The translations under genes were made by a program, and so were the position numbers. DNA of 64,000 nt from DATBAX01 sp963723765 (lineage in GTDB: Bacteria > Acidobacteriota > Terriglobia > Terriglobales > Acidobacteriaceae): assembly GCA_963723765.1 (NCBI GenBank), contig CAVRSD010000002.1, forward strand, positions 541,705 to 605,704. The letters run 5' to 3'. A model generated the notes under the pieces. The model saw nothing but the letters and a program-made list of their open reading frames with translations, did not search any database and was not told the origin of the DNA. Numbering within the stretch: position 1 is the first letter of the stretch; every line of letters begins with the position of its first letter. Positions 52,678 to 63,790 of the stretch are shown here, piece after piece.

Positions 52678-53865
52678 CTACGCGATAATTTCACTGATCG
52701 TGCCTGCACCCACCGTATGTCCACCTTCGCGAATGGCAAAGCGCAGTCCCTTTTCCATCGCTACCGGCGTGATCAACTCAATCACCAGACTCACGTTGTC
52801 GCCAGGCATCACCATCTCGGTCGCTGGCGGCAATTCCGCTACGCCCGTTACGTCGGTCGTACGCAAGTAAAACTGCGGACGGTATCCCTTGAAGAACGGT
52901 GTATGACGTCCACCTTCTTCTTTGGTCAGGATGTAAACTTCCGCCTTGAACTTGGTGTGCGGCGTGATCGATCCACCCTTCGCCAACACCATGCCGCGCT
53001 CGACGTCTTCTTTCGCAATGCCGCGCAGAAGAAGTCCAGCATTGTCTCCCGCCAGGCCTTCGTCCAATTGCTTCTTGAACATTTCGACGCCCGTGACCAC
53101 CGTCTTGCGGGTTTCGCGGAAGCCGACGATTTCCACTTCTTCGCCAACCTTCACCTTGCCACGCTCGATACGTCCGGTGACAACCGTGCCACGCCCCTGG
53201 ATCGAAAAGATGTCTTCAATCGGCATCAGAAACGGCTTATCCAGTTCACGCGCCGGCTGCGGAATGTACTTGTCAACCGCCTCCATCAACTCGTCGACCT
53301 GCTTCTCCCACTTGGCTTCGCCGTTCAGCGCACCTAGCGCCGAGAGCTTCACAACTGGAACATCGTCTCCCGGAAACTGATAGCTCTTCAGCAACTCGCG
53401 CACTTCCAGTTCGACCAATTCCAGCAACTCAGGATCGTCGACCGCATCGCACTTGTTCAGCGCCACAACCAGATACGGCACACCGACCTGACGAGCCAGC
53501 AGCACGTGTTCACGCGTTTGCGGCATCGGACCGTCGGTCGCAGCGACGACGAGAATGCCGCCATCCATCTGCGCCGCACCCGTGATCATGTTCTTGATGT
53601 AATCGGCGTGGCCCGGGCAATCGACGTGCGCGTAGTGCCGGTTCGCCGTCTCATACTCGACGTGCGCCGTGGCAATCGTGATTCCGCGCGCTTTTTCTTC
53701 CGGAGCGTTATCAATGCTGTCAAAGCTGCGGAACAGGATCTTCGGGTTGTGCTTCGACAATACTTTCGTGATCGCCGCCGTCAACGTGGTCTTGCCATGG
53801 TCGATGTGACCAATCGTCCCTACGTTTACGTGCGGCTTATTGCGATCAAATTTTTCTTTCGCCAT
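52678..53865 (-). CDS. tuf: Elongation factor Tu
   Basis: 395 residues. GTPase motifs GHIDHGKTTLTAAI, DCPGHADYIKN, NKCDAVDD and SALGAL are all present, followed by domains II and III (FSIQGRGTVVTGRIERGKV, FFKGYRPQFYLRTTDVTG). The start at MAKEKFDRNKPHVNVGT is the family start; the 38-residue upstream frame is spacer sequence. It links the str genes to rpsJ. Confidence 0.97.
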   Translation of the reverse strand: MAKEKFDRNKPHVNVGTIGHIDHGKTTLTAAITKVLSKHNPKILFRSFDSIDNAPEEKARGITIATAHVEYETANRHYAHVDCPGHADYIKNMITGAAQMDGGILVVAATDGPMPQTREHVLLARQVGVPYLVVALNKCDAVDDPELLELVELEVRELLKSYQFPGDDVPVVKLSALGALNGEAKWEKQVDELMEAVDKYIPQPARELDKPFLMPIEDIFSIQGRGTVVTGRIERGKVKVGEEVEIVGFRETRKTVVTGVEMFKKQLDEGLAGDNAGLLLRGIAKEDVERGMVLAKGGSITPHTKFKAEVYILTKEEGGRHTPFFKGYRPQFYLRTTDVTGVAELPPATEMVMPGDNVSLVIELITPVAMEKGLRFAIREGGHTVGAGTISEIIA

Positions 53866-53887
53866 TGACTTGCTCCGTGCTCTTGTC

Positions 53888-55975
<2,088 letters not shown>

Positions 55976-56047
55976 AGCTTTCTTTCTCTCTTCTTTTCTT
56001 AACTCTTGCTCGTTAGCAACTGAACCCGTCAAATTCTTGTCTCTCTA

Positions 56048-56518
56048 TTACCAGCGATAATGCGCGAAAGCCTTATTGGCCTCAGCCATGCGGTGAACGT
56101 CTTCCTTCTTCTTGATAGCTGCGCCTTTGCCGTTGGCGGCATCGAGCAGCTCGTTGCTCAACTTGTCGACCATGCCCTTTTCGCCACGTCCGCGGGCATA
56201 GAGAATCAGCCAGCGAATCGCAAGTGACGTGCGGCGATCAGCATTCACTTCCACCGGCACCTGATAGTTGGCGCCACCGACGCGGCGGCTCTTCACTTCG
56301 AGCAGCGGCTTGGCATTCTCGATGGCCTTCTTGAAGAGCTTCAGGGCTTCATCTCCGCCCTTGGCCTCCATCTTGGTCAAGGCTTCGTAAAAGATGCCTT
56401 CGGCGGTGCTCTTCTTGCCCTGCCACATCATCGAGTTCACAAACTTCGTGACCAGGTCCGATCCGTAAACCGGATCGACTTCCACCGTCCGCTTGGCGAT
56501 ATGTCCTTTTCTAGGCAT
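56048..56518 (-). CDS. rpsG: 30S ribosomal protein S7
   Basis: 156 residues, the standard length. MPRKGHIAKRTVEVDPVYGSD, FVNSMMWQGKKSTAEGIFYEAL, RRVGGANYQVPVEVNADRRTSLAIRW and the C-terminal helix. Primary binder of the 16S 3' domain; represses the str operon in E. coli. Confidence 0.97.
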   Translation of the reverse strand: MPRKGHIAKRTVEVDPVYGSDLVTKFVNSMMWQGKKSTAEGIFYEALTKMEAKGGDEALKLFKKAIENAKPLLEVKSRRVGGANYQVPVEVNADRRTSLAIRWLILYARGRGEKGMVDKLSNELLDAANGKGAAIKKKEDVHRMAEANKAFAHYRW

Positions 56519-56541
56519 GCAGCTAATTCCTCACTGAAAAA

Positions 56542-56916
56542 CTATGCTTTCGGGCGCTTGGCGCCATATTTCGAACGGCTCTGCTTGCGGCCGGCAACAC
56601 CCACTGCGTCCAAGGTGCCGCGGACCACGTGATAACGCACGCCAGGCAAATCCTTCACACGGCCGCCGCGAATCAGCACAATCGAGTGCTCCTGCAAGTT
56701 GTGGCCAACGCCTGGGATGTAAGTCGTGACTTCAATCCCATTGGTCAGGCGCACACGCGCGACCTTGCGCAACGCCGAGTTCGGCTTCTTGGGCGTTTGC
56801 GTATACACGCGGGTGCAGACACCGCGCTTTTGCGGACATCCCTGCAAGGCAGGGCTGGCCGTCTTATATCGGGGCCGCTTGCGGCCGTCACGCACCAATT
56901 GATTAAAGGTAGGCAC
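56542..56916 (-). CDS. rpsL: 30S ribosomal protein S12
   Basis: 124 residues: MPTFNQLVRDGRKRPRYKT, ALQGCPQKRGVCTRVYTQTPKKPNSALRKVARV, GRVKDLPGVRYHVVRGTLD and KQSRSKYGAKRPK. Lys is present at the classical streptomycin positions (TPKKPN and RVKDLPG), i.e. a drug-sensitive-type sequence. First gene of the whole 22-kb ribosomal cluster. Confidence 0.97.
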   Translation of the reverse strand: MPTFNQLVRDGRKRPRYKTASPALQGCPQKRGVCTRVYTQTPKKPNSALRKVARVRLTNGIEVTTYIPGVGHNLQEHSIVLIRGGRVKDLPGVRYHVVRGTLDAVGVAGRKQSRSKYGAKRPKA

Positions 56917-57664
56917 TCTTTACCACTCCTTGAGCCGCATCATTCCCGTTGCACGCCAATACAGGCGCGCAAACGCGGATTGACGCCGCTTCTACTTTCC
57001 CTTATGCAGGGTCTGGCTGGCGATTCGCCAACCATACTTCCCACCCCTGGAAACAAGGCGAGAATTTTTCGGTTTCCCGTTAGACTGACGCCAACGACGG
57101 TGACACCAAGCCTGTCTTCATTTTCTGAAAACCAGGAAGTGCTCCGTTTCGTTAGCTGCGCCCCACATAGCCTTCCAATTGAAAGGTGCGCGCAGGGCGT
57201 TTCAGCGAGGGCGTCTCGAAACCTACAATCCTTCGAGAACGTATATCCTAAATCTCAGCTGCATTCTTTCGGAGTGTTTCGCACACTCTTACGGGCGGCC
57301 AAAACAAGTGGCCGTATACAGACAAGCCAAAGTTACTCGCGGAACCTTATAAATATAACAATCCTCTTGACACATCGTCAACCACCAATTGCCGCATCTT
57401 AAACTTGCAAGGCGAACATGCCGGAAACCTGATGGTCAAATTGGGATAATGCATCTGATTTGCATATAGCCCGGGGTACTGCAGGAACAAACCGTAATAT
57501 GCGAGCTGTGAGATTGCAGACCCAACTTGCTCTAAAGATGGGTAGCCTCTACACTGGAAAACTTCCGAAACTTAATATTTTCGAGAGCTGATTTTATCGA
57601 TTACCAATGTTTACGAGTACAAGGCGTGCTCGCCCCGTGGGCGACCATGGAGCGGGGAGGATGA
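56917..57664. other. Regulatory intergenic region upstream of rpsL
   Basis: 748 bases without a convincing gene; frames through it are short or lack coding character. It contains the str promoter (57,353-57,381) and, downstream of it on the minus strand, a leader of about 430 bases with the hairpin GAGTGT-GCGAA-ACACTC (57,272-57,288). At the right end is the GGGGAGG ribosome-binding site of the Ig-like lipoprotein. Confidence 0.7.
57353..57381 (-). promoter_or_regulatory. Putative promoter of the str-S10 cluster
   Basis: On the minus strand TTGACG (57,381-57,376), a 17-base spacer and TTATAT (57,358-57,353), a good sigma-70 match. The -35 sits inside the perfect inverted repeat TTGAC-ACATC-GTCAA (57,367-57,381), which could also be an operator. 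Transcription would start near 57,346, about 430 bases before rpsL. Confidence 0.65.
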
Positions 57665-58680
57665 ATGGGTAGGTCCGGGTTGGTCAGGTTGGCAGTTCTT
57701 ATACCTTCACTTTGTCTGTTAGCCATTAGTTTGTCCGCTTGCGGGGGCGGAGGCGCCACAAAAATCGTACCCGATCAAGTGCCCGCGACCATTAGCCTAT
57801 CGCCAGCCACCAATTCTTCCATGGATCTGGGAGCCGTTCAGAATTTTCTTGCCGCCGCGCATAACCGCAATAATCAGGACATCCCGGAAACCTTTTCATA
57901 TCAGTCCACCAACCCTACCGTGGCCACCGTGGCCACCAACGGCCAGGTGTGCGCCGGAACCTGGGATTCATTGATCGCCCCCACCACTTGCACGCCAGGA
58001 CAGGTTGGCACCGCACAAGTTGTCGCAACCGCACTGGGTATAAGCAGTCCACCGACTGTCGTATACGTACATCAACACATCACCAGCATCCAGATCAGTG
58101 TGGTGCCGTCTCCGACAAATCCCCCAGGGCCGTGCTATTCAAAAGATCAGGTACTTGATTTCCAGGCATCTGCGTATAGCGGCTCCGGAAGCAATCTCAC
58201 GGACATCACAGCCTCAGTAGGGCAGTTCTCCTGGCAGGTAGATAACGCGAGCGTAGTTACGCTGAAGACCCTCACCCAAACCTCCACCAATCAACCGGTC
58301 CTCAACCAGGCTGAAACCACAGCCAATATACCCGGAACCACTTCCCTCTACGCCGGCATCAGCGGCGTCAACAGTGCCCCTTATAATTTTGTGACCTGCG
58401 CGGTCCAGCAAATTTCGCTGTACGTTCTCGGCGACAGCGGCAATTCATTCGTGGTACCAACCGGAAGCTCCAAAACCATTTATGCAACCGTTCTGGACAC
58501 CTTAGGGCACACCATCACTGGGGTTCCTTTGACGTGGAGTTCCTCGAACCGCACCTCGGTCTCGGTGACGGGTAGCACCAGTCCACTTTACGGTAGCGTG
58601 GGTTCAGCAACAACACCTTCCGTTGGCGCTGCGGCGGTCATTGCCTCCTGTACTCCTCCCACTTGCAATATTGGGTTCTA
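57665..58680 (+). pseudogene. Ig-like domain lipoprotein, truncated at contig joint
   Basis: A lipoprotein signal with lipobox LSAC (Cys near residue 25, followed by GGGG) leads into BIG2/Ig-like beta domains (ATISLSPATNSSMDLGAV, FSYQSTNPTVATVATNGQV, WSSSNRTSVSVTGSTS). Such acidobacterial surface proteins usually contain many more repeats. After ASCTPPTCNIGFYA (around 58,680) the frame runs into the antisense of an unrelated MFS gene, so the remaining ~70 codons to 58,900 are not native. Start supported by GGGGAGG six bases upstream. Confidence 0.75.
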
Positions 58681-58690
58681 CGCCAGCGAC
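58672..58690. other. Joint between acidobacterial and Burkholderia-like DNA
   Basis: Left of here the plus strand codes for an Ig-like lipoprotein; right of here the minus strand codes for the N-terminus of a DHA2 MFS pump, cut at NEQVTAQSLA. Both genes stop at the same place without repeats, an insertion sequence or an att-like site. GC content and codon use change visibly across it. Confidence 0.75.
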
Positions 58691-58898
58691 TGTGCAGTGA
58701 CCTGCTCGTTGAGAATGGCGAGGAGAGACGCCAGCAACATTCCGACGAGGCCGATGGCGAGACGCAGCGAAAGCGTGGCTTGCGTCGGCGCAAGTTGTGC
58801 AGGGGCCGCGGTCGCCGGCACTACTGCGGCAGCGCGTGCGGCGACGCCGCGGCGCTCGGCGCTTGTGCTCCAGTTGCCAAGGCATTGTCTGTGCTCAT
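58681..58898 (-). pseudogene. DHA2-type MFS transporter, N-terminal fragment
   Basis: Reading starts MSTDNALATGAQAPSAAASP, then a TAG; the neighbouring frame continues VPATAAPAQLAPTQATLSL and RLAIGLVGMLLASLLAILNEQVTAQSLA. The latter is the first membrane helix of EmrB/QacA-type 14-TM drug exporters. So the fragment holds one frameshift (near 58,825) and is truncated after about 70 codons at the joint. It follows the ABM-domain gene on the same strand by 105 bases, a likely operon. Confidence 0.7.
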
Positions 58899-59003
58899 AG
58901 GAATCTCGTTGTTGCAAAGATTAGATCGGATATCTAAATATCGTGGTTGGAAGCCGCATGAAAAATGAAAGTCCTCCAACCTCGATAACGGAACGCGGCT
59001 GGC

Positions 59004-59678
59004 TTACGCTTTCGCTTGTGCCTCTTTGAAATACTGCGGAGCTTCCCGGCGATCGAACATGCCGTACTGCCGGATGATGCGGATATTCCGCAAGCGCAAC
59101 ACATCCGCTTTCGCCGCGTTGCGTTCGAATGCTTCGACTGCCGCATGGTCACGCCACGTCACCACCGCGATCGCATCCCCTGGCGCCATCAGTGCGTCGA
59201 ATACGTCCCACGAAACGAGGCCGGGCGCGCTTGTATCCACGCCAAGCGATTTCGCCACCGCATCTGCGCCAGCCTGCTTGAGCCACTCCGGCGAGAATTT
59301 GCCGTCATGCAGCGTCACCGCCGTGCCTTGGCCCACCTCGGTGACGTCCAGGCGCTGCTCACGCAACACCTGTCCCGCGGGCACCTGGGTATCGCTGACG
59401 GTCTGGCCAATGCGCAAGCGATAGTCGGAAAACACCCGGTCGCGCGCAGCCTGCATGATCTTGTGGTGCGTCTCCTGGCTACGCCAGCGGATGAGCGACT
59501 TCTCGTCGCGCCAGCTCGACAGCGAAAGCAGCCAACCCTCGCGTGTGAGACTGGCATAGCGGTTGTTGTCGATAAACCCGTCGATCTTCTCCAGTTCAGG
59601 GCGCAGCATCTTGGCCATGCCGAGATACGCATCGAACTGTTCGGGGATGGGGTGAACTTCAAGCATCGCGGAAAACAT
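59004..59678 (-). CDS. Antibiotic biosynthesis monooxygenase (ABM) domain protein
   Basis: A 224-residue protein with two ABM-like ferredoxin-fold repeats: MLEVHPIPEQFDAYLGMAKML and SLSSWRDEKSLIRWRSQETH in the first, AIAVVTWRDHAAVEAFERNA and ADVLRLRNIRIIRQYGMFDR in the second. ABM proteins often oxidise quinones or aromatic compounds without cofactors, or bind haem. GAGG lies before the chosen ATG; longer upstream starts overlap the operator region. Divergent from a lysR gene and followed by an MFS pump, suggesting LysR-controlled defence against a quinone-like compound. Confidence 0.82.
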   Translation of the reverse strand: MFSAMLEVHPIPEQFDAYLGMAKMLRPELEKIDGFIDNNRYASLTREGWLLSLSSWRDEKSLIRWRSQETHHKIMQAARDRVFSDYRLRIGQTVSDTQVPAGQVLREQRLDVTEVGQGTAVTLHDGKFSPEWLKQAGADAVAKSLGVDTSAPGLVSWDVFDALMAPGDAIAVVTWRDHAAVEAFERNAAKADVLRLRNIRIIRQYGMFDRREAPQYFKEAQAKA

Positions 59679-59731
59679 GAGAACCTCGTTCGTTGGGTTG
59701 GCTGTACGGCGTGAAGTCATTGTGGTGGATC

Positions 59732-59847
59732 GGCCCAATTCTTTGGAGTCCACGCTAGTGAGTATTGGGCCAATGAGTTTGCGAATTTTGCCAACCGGTT
59801 TGCGAAGGTTCCGATAACCCTCTCAGCCTGAAAGAGTCCTTTGCGAA
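59732..59847. promoter_or_regulatory. Putative LysR operator region
   Basis: Inverted pair GGCCCAAT (59,732-59,739) and ATTGGGCC (59,764-59,771), the latter inside the palindrome ATTGGGCCAAT. Three direct TTTGCGAA copies start at 59,778, 59,799 and 59,840, i.e. 21 and 41 bases apart, close to two and four helical turns. All lie between the divergent ABM and lysR genes. Confidence 0.55.
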
Positions 59848-59940
59848 CGGCCATGCGAACGGTCCATGGAAAGATCGTCACGCTGCGGATCACAACGCAT
59901 AGAATGACGGCATGAGGACGTGTTGATCAGGGGGAAGCGA

Positions 59941-60873
59941 ATGGACAAATTGCGTGAGATGGAGGTTTTCGTCGCCATCGTCGACCGGGGCAGTTTTACG
60001 GGCGCGGCCGAGAAAGTCGCCATGTCGGCGGCCGCGGTCTCGCGGGCGGTCAATTCGCTGGAATCCCGTCTCGGCACGCATCTGCTGGCCCGGACGACGC
60101 GCTCGGTGCGTCCGACGGATGCAGGCATGGCCTACCTCGAAGCCTGCAGGAAGGTGTTGGACACCATCACGGATGCGGAAGCCAACATTGCGGCCGATCC
60201 GCTCAATCCCGTCGGGACGCTGACCGTTTCCGCGCCGGTCCTGTTTGGCCAGCGCTATGTGGCGCCTCTGGTCAACGCCTTCGCGCTGCGTTATCCGGAC
60301 GTCAGCATCAATGCGGTGTACGCCGATCGCACGACGCGGCTTCTGGAGGAAGGCGTGGATATTGCCATCCGTGTCGGCCACCTCGGCGACTCCTCGACAT
60401 TCGCCATTCCGTTGGGCTTTGTGCGGCGTCGAACGTATGCGGCGCCCGCTTATCTCGCCGCGCACGGGGAACCGCTTCACCCCAGGGATCTGATCAATCA
60501 CCACTGCGTGTCTTTCACCGGCGTCTCGCCTCCGCTCGAGTGGGTGTTCAACGAGAACGGTTCGAGGTTGCCCGTCAGACTTCAGCCGCGGATGGTCGTC
60601 GACCTGGGTCCCGCTGCCGTTCTCGCTGCCGTCGACGGCGTGGGGATCATCCAGTTGCTGTCGTATCAGGCGGCGCCCGAGGTACTCGATGGCAAGCTCC
60701 AGCCCGTCCTGACGTCATTCGAGCCCGAGTCGATGCCGGTGAGCCTGCTTCATGTAGAGCGGCGCAGCACCAGCGGCAAGATTCGCGCTTTCGTGGAATT
60801 CGTGACCGAGGCGCTACGCCAAAACGCGCACCTTCAGGGCATGGACGCTACGGCAATGCGAACTTCCCGGTAG
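59941..60873 (+). CDS. LysR family transcriptional regulator
   Basis: 310 residues: N-terminal winged helix (MDKLREMEVFVAIVDRGSF, AAAVSRAVNSLESRLGTHLLARTTRSVRPTDAG) and periplasmic-binding-like effector domain (GTLTVSAPVLFGQRYVAPLV, LLEEGVDIAIRVGHL). Of the CrgA/AaeR-like group common in Burkholderiaceae. An upstream TTG would add seven residues; MDKL is the usual start. Its 3' end overlaps that of mug by 40 bases on the other strand. Confidence 0.92.
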   Translation: MDKLREMEVFVAIVDRGSFTGAAEKVAMSAAAVSRAVNSLESRLGTHLLARTTRSVRPTDAGMAYLEACRKVLDTITDAEANIAADPLNPVGTLTVSAPVLFGQRYVAPLVNAFALRYPDVSINAVYADRTTRLLEEGVDIAIRVGHLGDSSTFAIPLGFVRRRTYAAPAYLAAHGEPLHPRDLINHHCVSFTGVSPPLEWVFNENGSRLPVRLQPRMVVDLGPAAVLAAVDGVGIIQLLSYQAAPEVLDGKLQPVLTSFEPESMPVSLLHVERRSTSGKIRAFVEFVTEALRQNAHLQGMDATAMRTSR

Positions 60874-61364
60874 GCGGCTACCAGCGCATCGAGGTCGAAC
60901 GCCCGATTCAGTCCACTTGGATTGGGCACGACCCACGCATGTGCGCCGGCGAAGGGCTCCGCTTGTAGCCCCCACTGAAGATCGCGTGTGCCGGAGATCG
61001 CCGCGAGCGCCATCTTGCCGAGAAAGACGACGTAGCGCGGGGCATAGTGCTCGATCTTTTGCCGAAAGGCATCGCCGGCCAGTTCAATTTCCGCTCGCGA
61101 GAGTTCGGCGGCCTGCGCGGTGGGCCGCGGGACGACCGTGGTGAGACCGCAACCGTATTGAAGAATCGTGTGGCTGTCTTCAGGACGAATCAGTTCGGGC
61201 GTAAAACCTGCCAGATGCAGCACCCGCCAGAATCGATTGCCTCGGCCCGCAAAGTGGTGACCTGTCGATGCCGCACGGATACCCGGATTGATTCCGCAAA
61301 ATACCAACGACAAGTCAGGTTCGAGGAGATCGGGAAGCGATGGAAGCGAATCGGCGTCAGTCAC
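60834..61364 (-). CDS. mug: G/U mismatch-specific DNA glycosylase
   Basis: 176 residues from a GTG start. Removes uracil or thymine opposite guanine. Motifs of the UDG family 2: LVFCGINPGIRAASTGHHFA with the catalytic Asn, NRFWRVLHLAG, GLTTVVPRPTA and VVPNPSGLNRAF. AAGGA precedes the GTG at a suitable distance; an ATG 102 bases upstream would overlap the GlxA-like gene. It converges with and overlaps lysR. Confidence 0.88.
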   Translation of the reverse strand: MTDADSLPSLPDLLEPDLSLVFCGINPGIRAASTGHHFAGRGNRFWRVLHLAGFTPELIRPEDSHTILQYGCGLTTVVPRPTAQAAELSRAEIELAGDAFRQKIEHYAPRYVVFLGKMALAAISGTRDLQWGLQAEPFAGAHAWVVPNPSGLNRAFDLDALVAAYREVRIAVASMP

Positions 61365-61401
61365 GGATGAGAGTCCTTGAAACGAGACCTGTTGGGCACC
61401 G

Positions 61402-62380
61402 TTATTCGCCAGGCTGCGTGCCTGCATCGCTGCGGAATCGTTGCCGATATTGTTTCGGCGTGACATCTAGCCGCCGGGAGAACGTCGTGCGCATATGCGT
61501 GGCGCTGCGAAAGCCGCATTTAAATGCCACGGTCTTCAGCGGTGCGTCCGTGTCTTCGAGCAACTTCCTCGCGGTGTCGACGCGAACCTGCTCGACAAAC
61601 ACGGACGGTGTCACCTTCGCGTACTTCGCAAATACTCTCGAGAAGGTCCGCCGGCTCACTGCCAACCGCGCTCGCGAGCTGTTCGATCGATAGCGCATCG
61701 GTTATATGCTCGGTCACATACCGGTGCACTTTGCCGATAATCGGATCTTCGTCCCTTCCCTGCTCCGATATACGGGCTGTACTGCGATTGGCCGCCTTCG
61801 CGCTGGATATACACGACAAGACGTTTTGCGACACGCACCGCCAGTTCGTGCCCCCAGTCTTCGGCGACCAGCGACAGGCACAGATCGATGCCGGCCGTCA
61901 CGCCTGCCGAGGTAAAGAGGCGTCCGTCACGAACGAAGATCTTGTCGGGCTGCACACGCGCCTGCGGAAATTCGTGCGCGAGGCGGCCGGCGTCCGCCCA
62001 GTGAGTCGTCACTTCCTTGCCGTCGAGCAGTCCCGCATGGGCAAGCACGAATGCCCCATTGCAAACGGAGCCGAACCGTGTCGCGTCGCGTGCCTGATTT
62101 TGCAGCCACGTCAGAAAGTCGCTGACGGTTGAGCGTCGGGCAATTGCGGGCCGCCCGCGACCAGCAGCAGGTCCCATTGCGTGTCGAGATCCGCATAGCC
62201 AAACGGCACGGAAAGTTGCATCCCGTTCGAGCAGGTCACGGCGCCGGCCCGCGGTCCCACCAGCGAGACTTCATATTTCTGCTGCTCGGAAAGGATCGTG
62301 TTGGCTTCCGCGAACACGTCGAGGGGGCCCGCAACATCGAGCGCCTGCACACCATCGAATATAACAATGGCGACTTTCAT
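61402..62380 (-). pseudogene. GlxA family regulator (DJ-1/PfpI + AraC HTH), three frameshifts
   Basis: The pieces in order are a DJ-1/PfpI domain start (MKVAIVIFDGVQALDVAGPL, LLLVAGG), then one frame over RFGSVCNGAFVLAHAGLLDGKEVTTHWA, then EDPIIGKVHRYVTEHITDALS, then SRRTFSRVFAKYAKVTPSVFVEQVR with the AraC-type second HTH. Shifts occur near 62,120, 61,755 and 61,680. Corrected length is about 325 residues, the family norm. GlxA proteins are transcriptional regulators with a degenerate amidase-like sensor domain. Confidence 0.75.
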
Positions 62381-62843
62381 GCCGTGACCTTCGTGGAGTT
62401 AGTAGGCCCGTTTCCGATACCGGCGATCCGATTGGCTTCGCCCGAACGACTGGACCAAGCCGGCTAACCTGTATCGACGAGCGGTACCGCAGCTTACCGC
62501 AATGGCCCGGAAACAGGGACGCACTAGCCGGTAATTGACTTTTGCGTCCGTGTAATGAAAGGACCGGGCTCGGGTTGGTCTCGCGTTGGCCCAAATCTCA
62601 CGTTGATTGGCCGGGCATGGCGACATCCACGTGTTTCTTCTCCCATGCCGGCTGATTAGACTTGGTCTCGTGGACTACGGCCGCAACCGCCGCTTCAAAA
62701 GTCGCGGTCTGCGTTGATGCGGAACGATAACCAGGGACAGATTCATCATGTTGAAAACGCCGCACCTCGCAACGGGTGGTCGCCAGACGCTAACGCGGCG
62801 GATGCGGCCGCTCGTGTGCAGTGCATTCGAGGAGTGACGGCGC
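62381..62843. other. Divergent region between two GlxA-like genes
   Basis: 463 bases between divergent GlxA-like genes. Several short frames exist but none shows family sequence or a good start site. A GAGGAG ribosome-binding site lies just before the right-hand gene. Confidence 0.5.
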
Positions 62844-63419
62844 ATGCAGGTTGCGATGATGCTGTACGCAGGATTTCGGCTGCTCGAAGTGACGGGCCCC
62901 ATGGATGTCTTCCACGAAGCGAACCGTCTGTGCGGCGCAACGTTGTACGAGCAGCATCTCGTGGGGGCGTCGCCGGGGCCCGTGCTGTGCTCGAATGGCG
63001 TAGCGGTGGGCACGACGGAGAGTCTGTCGGATGCGTCGTACTGCATTCGACATCGTCGTCGTGCCCGGTTCGCCGGTCATCGGCTCGGGGCTCGAGCATC
63101 GCGAACTGGTGGACTGGCTTGGCGATGCCGGACGCAGGTGCGAAGGCTCGCGTCGGTGTCCAACGGGGCTTTTTTAATCGCGCGTGCCGGCCTTGCCGAC
63201 CATCGCGCGTTGACACGCATTGGCGCGACGCACAACGTCTGTCCACCGAGTATCCCCTGGTCCACGTCATGAGCCATCAACAGCTGCCTGAAGGATGGCA
63301 ACGTGTACTCGTCGCGCGGTGTCAGTGACGGTATCCAGATGGCCCTGGCTCTCGTCAGGGAGGACCTTGGCGAAGAGTTCGCCAGAAGCATCGTCAAGTC
63401 ATTGTCGAGTCAGCCATGA
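62844..63419 (+). pseudogene. DJ-1/PfpI (GlxA-like) protein, multiply frameshifted
   Basis: Opens MQVAMMLYAGFRLLEVTGPM and VFHEANRLCGATLYEQHLVG, then changes frame several times: AFDIVVVPGSPVIGSGLEHR, VSNGAFLIARAGLADHRALT, and finally DGIQMALALVREDLGEEFARS ending at a TGA in 63,417-63,419. Only the DJ-1/PfpI sensor half is present, with no AraC HTH, so a stand-alone DJ-1 type is likely. At least four shifts. Confidence 0.65.
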
Positions 63420-63790
63420 CTAAAACCCAACCAGCCTTCGCAGGGCGTCCAACTCTGCGATGTGTGTTCGCAAGGCGCTTGACGAGGATCTGATTCATAA
63501 GGCACTCGCAAACCCGTTCCGGCGCGAGATCTTGAGGTGGTTGAAGACGCCGAACGCCATACTTCGTGCAGGGATACTTCGGTCGTGGCTTGCGGGGTGC
63601 CGTTAAATGCAATCCACGCGCGCAGCGGGCTATCTCAATCGACCGTATCGGCGCACGTCGCGGCATTGATCGAGGCGGGATTGCTGGTTTCGACCCGCGT
63701 GGGTCAGTGGATGTTTCTATCGCGAAACGAAGAAGTCATTCACGCCTTTGCGAACAGATCAGTCGCATCTGTAGCCGCGGGTTTTACGGC
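63416..63790 (+). pseudogene. ArsR-type winged-helix regulator, frameshifted
   Basis: ATG overlaps the stop of the DJ-1-like gene (ATGA). Fragments in three frames match an ArsR-like regulator: RKALDEDLIHKALANPFRRE and ILRWLKTPNA, then GLSQSTVSAHVAALIEAGLL and STRVGQWMFLSRNEEVIHAF. The recognition helix (SQSTVSAHVAAL) is plain. The exact end is uncertain because of another shift near 63,755. Probably autoregulates the DJ-1-like gene in an intact genome. Confidence 0.6.

Noticed and set aside
56629..57402. 257-codon plus-strand frame upstream of and across rpsL
   Set aside because: Its first half is antisense to rpsL and the rest runs through the promoter region; no ribosome-binding site or motif.
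58681..58900. C-terminal 70 residues of the Ig-like lipoprotein frame
   Set aside because: They are the antisense reading of the MFS fragment beyond the joint, Arg/Ala-rich and without Ig-like character.
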